A DNA stretch of 64,000 nucleotides from Musa acuminata AAA Group (Eukaryota > Streptophyta > Magnoliopsida > Zingiberales > Musaceae): NCBI RefSeq assembly GCF_036884655.1, contig NC_088348.1, positions 24,098,501-24,162,500 on the forward strand. The letters are read 5' to 3'. Numbering within the stretch: position 1 is the first letter of the stretch; each line of letters begins with the position of its first letter. The position numbers were made by a program, and so were the translations under genes. The notes under the pieces were generated by a model. The model was not told the origin of the DNA and searched no databases. It saw only the letters and a list, made by a program, of their open reading frames with translations. Of this stretch, positions 57,442-64,000 are shown piece by piece.

Positions 57442-58927
57442 GTTAATTGGTCATAATTATCTTTAGTTAGACTTACCATAACATTAAAAAAAAATTCTCC
57501 CAACATGGTGTTTTCCACCTAATATTGTTGCCAAAAAAAATTATTGCGATAAAAAAACAACAATATGACATGGAGGGGGATTGGTATGGGAATAAACTGG
57601 CCAGAATTATCTTTAATGACGCTTGTCACATTCAAATTGTCGCCAAAACATAGTGTTTTACACGCATCATAGTTTTAAAAGATCGTTGGAGAAAAAATGT
57701 TGCAAGACTTGATCTTTCGTACGCATGATTGTAAAGAAAGATATTGTTGCACAAAACAATCGTTGCCAGAAAAGTTGTTGCTTAAAAATATATAATTTGA
57801 CATGGAGTATGTACGAATCACTGTAAACAAAACTGTTGCAGAAAACCTTGTTGCAAGGGATCGGGAAAACATTATTTGCAAGATTTGATCTTTTGTACCG
57901 TCATTGTTCTCTGTTGTCTGCATCATTGTAAAAAATTGTTGCACAAAACAATTGTTGCCAAAAAGAAATTATTGCAAAAAAAAATTAATTTGACAGGATT
58001 AGAAGTCTGATTGGGAATAAATTGCTCATAATTATATATTTTTTTAAAAGATAAATAGCCAAACTAACCGATACTTATTTAATTCCTCTGATACTAAATA
58101 TGTATAGATTAAGTTCTATTGATTATTTATTTAGCTCTCAATTTAAATGTTACCCTTTGACTAAGTCAAAGGATAAGTCTAGCTCTAAGCTTGACATATT
58201 TGAGTATAGAATATATTCTAACCAAATTCTTATTCAATAAATCTGGCCTTAGATAACCCAATTAAATCAAGAAGTATCTCAAAACTTAATTCCTTTAACA
58301 TATTTTCAATATTACATTAGAAATTCAAAACTCGGAAAACTGTTTTTTGTATATATAAAATAAATATATTACAGATATAGCATTTCAATTGATCAAGGAT
58401 CCATCCAACATATCCAAGTAGCTCAACTTTCTGTATCATGTTTAAGGCTAATTAAAATCTCACCATTACATTAGGCTAATAATATCCCATGATTTATTTT
58501 AGTCATGGGCTAATTATATGTACAATTAGATCTAAATGCCTAATTGCCACGTATCTTAGTCATGCATCATTGAATTCATTCACATGATTAAACTTTATAG
58601 ATGCAAAGGATTATAATACTCTGCAATAATTATCCCAACTTCAAAAAGAATATTTCGTATCAAAGTTGATCAAGACAATTACCTTTGTCAAACCATGAAA
58701 CATACGGAATGCTATGCAAAGTTAGCACTTAAAGCTTGTCAAAATTAGACATGTTATCTATAAATATTCACAACAAGTACAAACCAAAAGTGAGGGAGTC
58801 AAAATTATCACACCTCAATTGTAAAGAGACTACATACTTTTTTCCAAATGAATAAAAAGTGTAAAATAGATTCATAAAATTATTTTAAGTCATAATTATG
58901 AACAATCTTTGAAATCATAGGATAAAC

Positions 58928-58958
<31 letters not shown>

Positions 58959-59546
58959 TATATATATATATAAATTGCCTTATCAATATTTAGTCTAACT
59001 TAAAACTTGTCAGAAAATGAAAAACAAGATTTGTTGATCTTCAATACGAATAGGTTAGACACTGATCAAGGCAGTTTCTACAGCAATCTCGTGCAATAGA
59101 CATAATTCTCTGATTAGATGGTAATCTAAAGATTTTGTAGTCATCTAAGACCAACTTAAACATAGGCATCACGCACCCAAATCTTTCAAATCCTCAATCT
59201 CTTGCATAGAAAAATAACCAAACAATTATATCCAAATAAAATATGTACATCTTCCAAAAGTTTTGTATCACTAAGTAATCTCCATATTCAGTGATGATTT
59301 AAAGATTTTTTTTGGAATGCATCAAAAAAATAATCATAAATCCAAGCATAAAGTCATTGAGGTCGGTTGGGAGTTGCTGGAGGGTCAAATCAGGAGCGTT
59401 AGGGGATTAAGAGGACACCAAATAAGAAATATGAAAAGGGACTTCTCCATAAAAAAAAAAAAAGAGAGAAATCTTTAAAAAAAATTTCATCTTATTTTCA
59501 TGCAGAAGAATATGTCATTATAACATAATGTCTTATATGTCCATTT
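57442..59546. other. AT-rich intergenic spacer
   Basis: No gene is seen. 57530-57620 and 57950-58030 are diverged copies of one another ('ttgttgccaaaaa.aaattattgc' to 'gggaataaa.tg'), with further 'ttgttgcaaaa' words between. An (AT)n run lies at 58931-58973. The composition is otherwise unremarkable. Confidence 0.5.
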
Positions 59547-60994
59547 TGTTAGGATCAGGGTCAGCACTAAGAGGGGGGGTGAATTAAAGTAGCGGTAAAA
59601 ATTACGTCTTCAAAAACCTTCGTACGTTGAAAACCAATTCTTCGGAAACCTAACTTGAAATATGTTCGTAAATGAATTGAAGGCAGTAAGCAATTAAGGA
59701 GGTTTGCAGTTAAAGTAAATTACTAAAAGAAATGCAAACCAGATTTTAGAGTGGTTCGGTCGTCGTGATCTACATCCACTTCGCCGATTCCTCTTCCGTC
59801 GAGGCCACCAGCATCCATTATCGGTCTTCCTTTAATAGGCGAAGACTAACCACCTTTTACACCCTTCTTCTCATTTTCACGGGTTTAGGAGACAACCATT
59901 ACAAGCACTCACACTCCTCTTATAGAATTCTAAATTTAGAGTGGAGAAGGGAATTTCTGTGCTTGTGTCTTTTAATTAGGGATAAGAGGGGTATTTATAG
60001 GCTTCAAGTTGATTCAAACTTGGAGCCTAAAAACATCTCATCCCGGGTTTCCCGGCCACAGGCGGTACCACCGCTTGTGTTGGGTGGTACCACCGCCTAG
60101 CACCCTGCCAAGGGCGGTACAACTACTGGCGGTACCACCGCTTGACATAGTCTCGAAGACTATGCCACGACGGTGAGACTTCTTGGGGCATTGTTTGGGC
60201 CTCTTATTGGTCCCAACACAGTTCTTACATGGGCCTAGTTGACCCCTAATTGGGTTGGCCCAAATCCAAGCCCAATTATGTGCTAACTACGAAATCCTAA
60301 GACATTTGCTAAGCTAAACAAGTCCCTATGTCTATTCTTCTGGCGAGCTTTCGGCGATCTTTCGGCGAACTTCCGACGATCTCTTGGAAATATTCTGGTG
60401 GACTCCCGGCAAGCTCCTGGACTTCACGATGATCTTCTTGGCGAGTTCTGACAAGCTTCTCTGGCAAGCTCTGAGACTTCTCGGCTGGTTCCTCCAGAAC
60501 TTCCGACGAACTCTTGAACTCCCAACGTAATCATGTCATTGACTCTGAGACTTCATTTTGCTTTATGCCTTGCTATCATAGTTAATCCTACACATGTAAA
60601 AAAACACTTCAATCTAGATAATTAATACTAAGCATTAATCAAGTTGTCTGGCATGTCATTGGTCCCTCGACACTTCGTTAGATTCTTCGGCGTATTGTCC
60701 TCTCTTGCGGCCTATTACCCAATTAGCCAATTGAGTCCACAACTCCGATATCCTTGGCGTAATATCCACTCTTCTTGGCCCGATGCCCGAATCCATAGCT
60801 CGAAGCCTTCTGTCGACACGTCGACCAATCCACCGGCCCGATGTCTAATCTTCTGATATGTTCCTCCGGCCCAACATGATTTTTCTTGCTTTAATTGTCT
60901 CATCCTGATCGAAGCATCCTACATCACTCAAAACATAAATTAAAATCATAAATAGTTATTAATTGGTTTCATCATCAAAATACGAGATTCAACA
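59547..60994 (-). repeat. 3' LTR of copia element D (1448 bp)
   Basis: It starts TGTTAGGATCAGG and ends GAGATTCAACA, with a GGTACCACC cluster at 60060-60150. It is followed by the minus-strand polypurine tract. The flank before it is CATTT; the matching duplication would lie outside the window. Confidence 0.85.
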
Positions 60995-63900
60995 ATCTCT
61001 CCCTTTTTTATGATGACAACCAATTGATGACAAAATTAACCTTAACTCCCGGAGTTTAAACAAACTCCCCCTATCAATATGCTATAGAACTCTTGGATTC
61101 AAAAATCCAAGCAAACATGTCATGATAAAATCATGCATAACATCAACATACTTCTCCCTCTTTATCATCAACAAAAAGGAGAAGTCCAACTATCAAGTGT
61201 TCGAGATACAATGTCAAACATTGCATTTATCATCATATAATTTGTAAGCTTGAAAATTTAGCAAGTGCTACATCATGCAAGCTAGCAAAAATTAAAGATG
61301 TGTAAGTTTAGCATGTTTTGCTTCTTGGGATAGGCAAGATAGCACTTTTGCTTCTTTTGAGATAGCAACTTTTTACTTCTCTTTAGATTACAAGCAAGTA
61401 ATTCTAGCAAATTTTACACCATGCAAAGTAGCAAAATTTTTGGTGATGTTCAAGATATCAAGTTCTTCTCCTTGCAATTTGTAAGCTAGCAAATTTTACA
61501 CATATGAAAGTTGGCAAGATTTTTGTATCTTTTGATATGAGCAAGCTTTTTGCTTCTTCTTGAAGTATGCAAACTAGCTAGCAAATTAGCAAAATTTGCT
61601 CCCACTATGTCATTGTCAAATAGAAGGAAATAACAATACAATAGTGTAATTCATTTTCCTTTACTATAATCTTCAAATCATGATAAGGGTTAAGTATCAA
61701 CCTTATTTCAATATGTTTGTGCATTATTATAGTTTCAATTTACAATATACATAATTTTAAAACTTTACATTTCATTTTTCATGCTCGATACCGAAATATA
61801 AATCAATCATCATTATGAACATATCATACATGATATTAAAACATTAAAATTTTTAAGTATTTATCAGCATTTTGATCATGATACCAAACATTCATCATTT
61901 AGAACATTCATGATACACATTATATACAATACATCACATACATCATTATAATAAAAAGCATAAATATTGCATGCATCATTCCAAATCATAAATATTTCAC
62001 ATCATGATGATATCAATTTGTCAAATTTCATCCTACCATGCATGATCATAACTTTTCCCTCTTTTATCATTTGTATGTATCAAAATAAATTCATGAATAT
62101 TTCATGCATTCATATCATCACATAAAGAATATCAAGAAGGATTAATTGGGTGATGAGATAAATATTTCATGAATACAAGGAATTGTACATAAAAATCATA
62201 TCATGAAAGATAAAATATCAAGGGTCGTGAAGATAAATCATGAGTATCAATAGACATATTATGATTCTTTTTCAATAACTGAAATAGTGAAAATAAAAAA
62301 AATCATAGTAGACAATCTTGATTAATAAAATGAATTTTTAAGTTAAAATTCTGAGAATTCAAGAGAAAGCATCATTCATTTTAACAAATCTTCTCTTAAA
62401 TAAATAACGAAAAGAATTCTTCGAAGATCATGATATAGATAGAATTCATTCAATCTTGTAGGAAAACAAAATATTAATTCATGCATATAAAATCTCTCAA
62501 TTCATTATGAATCATAAAAATTATAATTCAAAAAAATCATGATTCATTTAGGAAATTTTCTTCTTTAGTAAACTACAAGAAGAAACATGGGAGATCAAAT
62601 AAGAGATCTTGATTCATAAAAGATTTCATGTCATAAATCTTGAAAAATCAAGATAAAGCTTATTCAAATTCAAATCATCACATCAAAATCATTTTCAAGA
62701 GATTCAAAAAAAAAATATAGATAGATTCATTAATCTCTCCTTTTTGAAAATCGATAGAGTAGAGAAAAAGAAAATTTTCAAGGAGAAAGCTTTCCTTTTT
62801 TTAGTGTTTCAATTCATATGATTGATTTCATTCATGCCAAATAAAAACATGTATCATGTTTAAAACCGAAAGTACAAGATTTATTATGACAAAGTTCAAT
62901 AAGGCATAAATCACTTAGAAATCATCATTCATAATTTTAAAATATAAAACCATTAAACATAATTTCAAATTAATATGCTCAAGTTTTTGTATGAAAACCT
63001 TCCATCTTATTTAAAATCAAAAAAGCCACTTTTATTATGATAAAAATTGATAGTCCATAAATCACTAAAATCATCATGCATAATTTTGAAATATAAATTT
63101 ATTAAGCATGATCATTATGTATTACTACTTTGGGCATAACATCAAAACATGGTTTTAAGTTTTCAAGGTATGCATAATTTCATATTAAGCATGATATCAA
63201 ACCTCTTAACATTTTCGTTAAGACATCATGCATAGTTTCGTTAGACATAAATCATTTTCAATCAAAATCGGAAATCAATACAGAAATCAATATGACGCAG
63301 ATTATTGTTTCTTTTGACAAAAGATTTGATTTATCTTTTTATGTGATTGATTTTATACAATTATGCTTAAAATTTTCATGTGAAAGCCATCCAACAAAAC
63401 TCAAAAAGCAATACAAGATCATCACAATACACATAATTATTTATACCATACAAGAAATTAATCACTAGATTTAATTCTAATATTTTATTCATTTATCATA
63501 AGACATGCAATTTTCATGATCATTTTCAAAATTACTAGAATGATAAGCATGATTTTAATTTTTTTAGCATTTTAATTATATTATTAAATATGTAATTTTT
63601 AAGAAAAATAATTAAACTAAATTAAAAATAACTTATTAAAAGCATCATGTAATTTTGAAATAAATTAAAGGTATTTTGATTATCTCATCGTCGAATGTCG
63701 TTAAGGCATAGTTTGCCACCTCGCCTTTGTTGATTTTCTCCTCGTCTTCAAAGGAGCTCGATTCATCCCAATTTGTGTTCTTCTTCTTGCATTCAAAGTA
63801 AGCAGTTGTATTCTTTTTGTTCTTTAATTTTTGTTTCATTAACTTTTTAAATTTCTTAGTGAGTTCAAATTCACCATCACTTGAGCTTATGCTCGAGTGG

Positions 63901-64000
63901 TCTTCAATTGTTCTAAGTATCAAATCCTTCATTTTCTTTAGAAGATGGTTTTGTTCATCATGTGCATTGTGCATCGTTTCATATGTCATCAATGAACCGA
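60995..64000 (-). mobile_element. Internal region of copia element D, running off the window
   Basis: Polypurine tract, then a 'gcaagctagcaaa' array (61250-61620), then 2 kb of AT-rich non-coding sequence, then the gag C-terminus. It has the same pol-less layout as elements A and C. Confidence 0.8.
63645..64000 (-). pseudogene. Copia gag C-terminal part, element D (partial)
   Basis: From MMTYETMHNAHDE it aligns with the intact gag at 54434-55378 (LMTYEIVRNAHDE), through the acidic linker (HSSISSSDGEFE for HLSDDSSDEDNDELE) to a C-terminus ending IYFKIT (NYFEIT in element C). It retains only ECKKKNTNWDE where a zinc knuckle would be. The window edge cuts the N-terminal part, so whether the whole frame is open is unknown. 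Confidence 0.75.

Overview
The window looks like nuclear DNA of a flowering plant, most likely a monocot. A banana-family (Musaceae) genome is my guess, from the style of the repeats and the gene content, but I cannot prove it from this sequence. It has long AT-rich stretches, genes broken by GT-AG introns, an Au-type SINE, hAT-type MITEs, and large Ty1/copia and Ty3/gypsy retrotransposons inserted into one another. There are no operons, CRISPR arrays, tRNA genes or rRNA genes.

The only gene that reads as complete and intact is a CTR1-type Raf-like protein kinase, the negative regulator of ethylene signalling (plus strand, 16863-28611). It has 15 coding exons whose phases all join, giving 805 residues. 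The N-terminal EDR1/CTR1 regulatory region and the kinase domain keep all key motifs. Its introns hold MITE and SINE insertions and short tandem duplications.

Layout: 1-9.2 kb is a repeat field. It contains a foldback family in several orientations, two hAT MITEs with perfect 8-bp target duplications, a copia gag relic, a larger hAT-like element, and the promoter/leader side plus first coding exon of a chloroplast chaperonin-60 beta gene, which is cut off. 9.7-13.7 kb is the 3' part of a Tat-type Ty3/gypsy element: an antisense extra ORF relic, two tandem-repeat arrays, a polypurine tract and an LTR. 14.6-16.6 kb is AT-rich spacer. 16.6-28.7 kb is CTR1. 29.6-42.6 kb is an old minus-strand gypsy chromovirus whose middle is replaced by copia sequences, one of which holds a further solo LTR. 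43.9-47.1 kb is a broken U2AF35 splicing-factor gene carrying a hAT-like insertion. 47.4-48.2 kb is a broken armadillo-repeat gene. 48.5-57.4 kb is a solo copia LTR with a young, complete, gag-only copia element (7315 bp, target duplication AATCC) nested inside it. 59.5-64 kb is another copy of that family, running off the window.

The retroelements form one story. A SIRE/Maximus-like copia family with 1.45-1.75 kb LTRs and a tRNA-iMet primer site occurs at least four times, always on the minus strand. It has gag but no visible pol, which matches a non-autonomous TR-GAG life style relying on proteins made elsewhere. I found no convincing evidence of a new non-transposon biological system. The most notable items are this gag-only family with its unusual internal repeats, the Tat element with its antisense ORF and satellite-like arrays, and the clean nested-insertion record.
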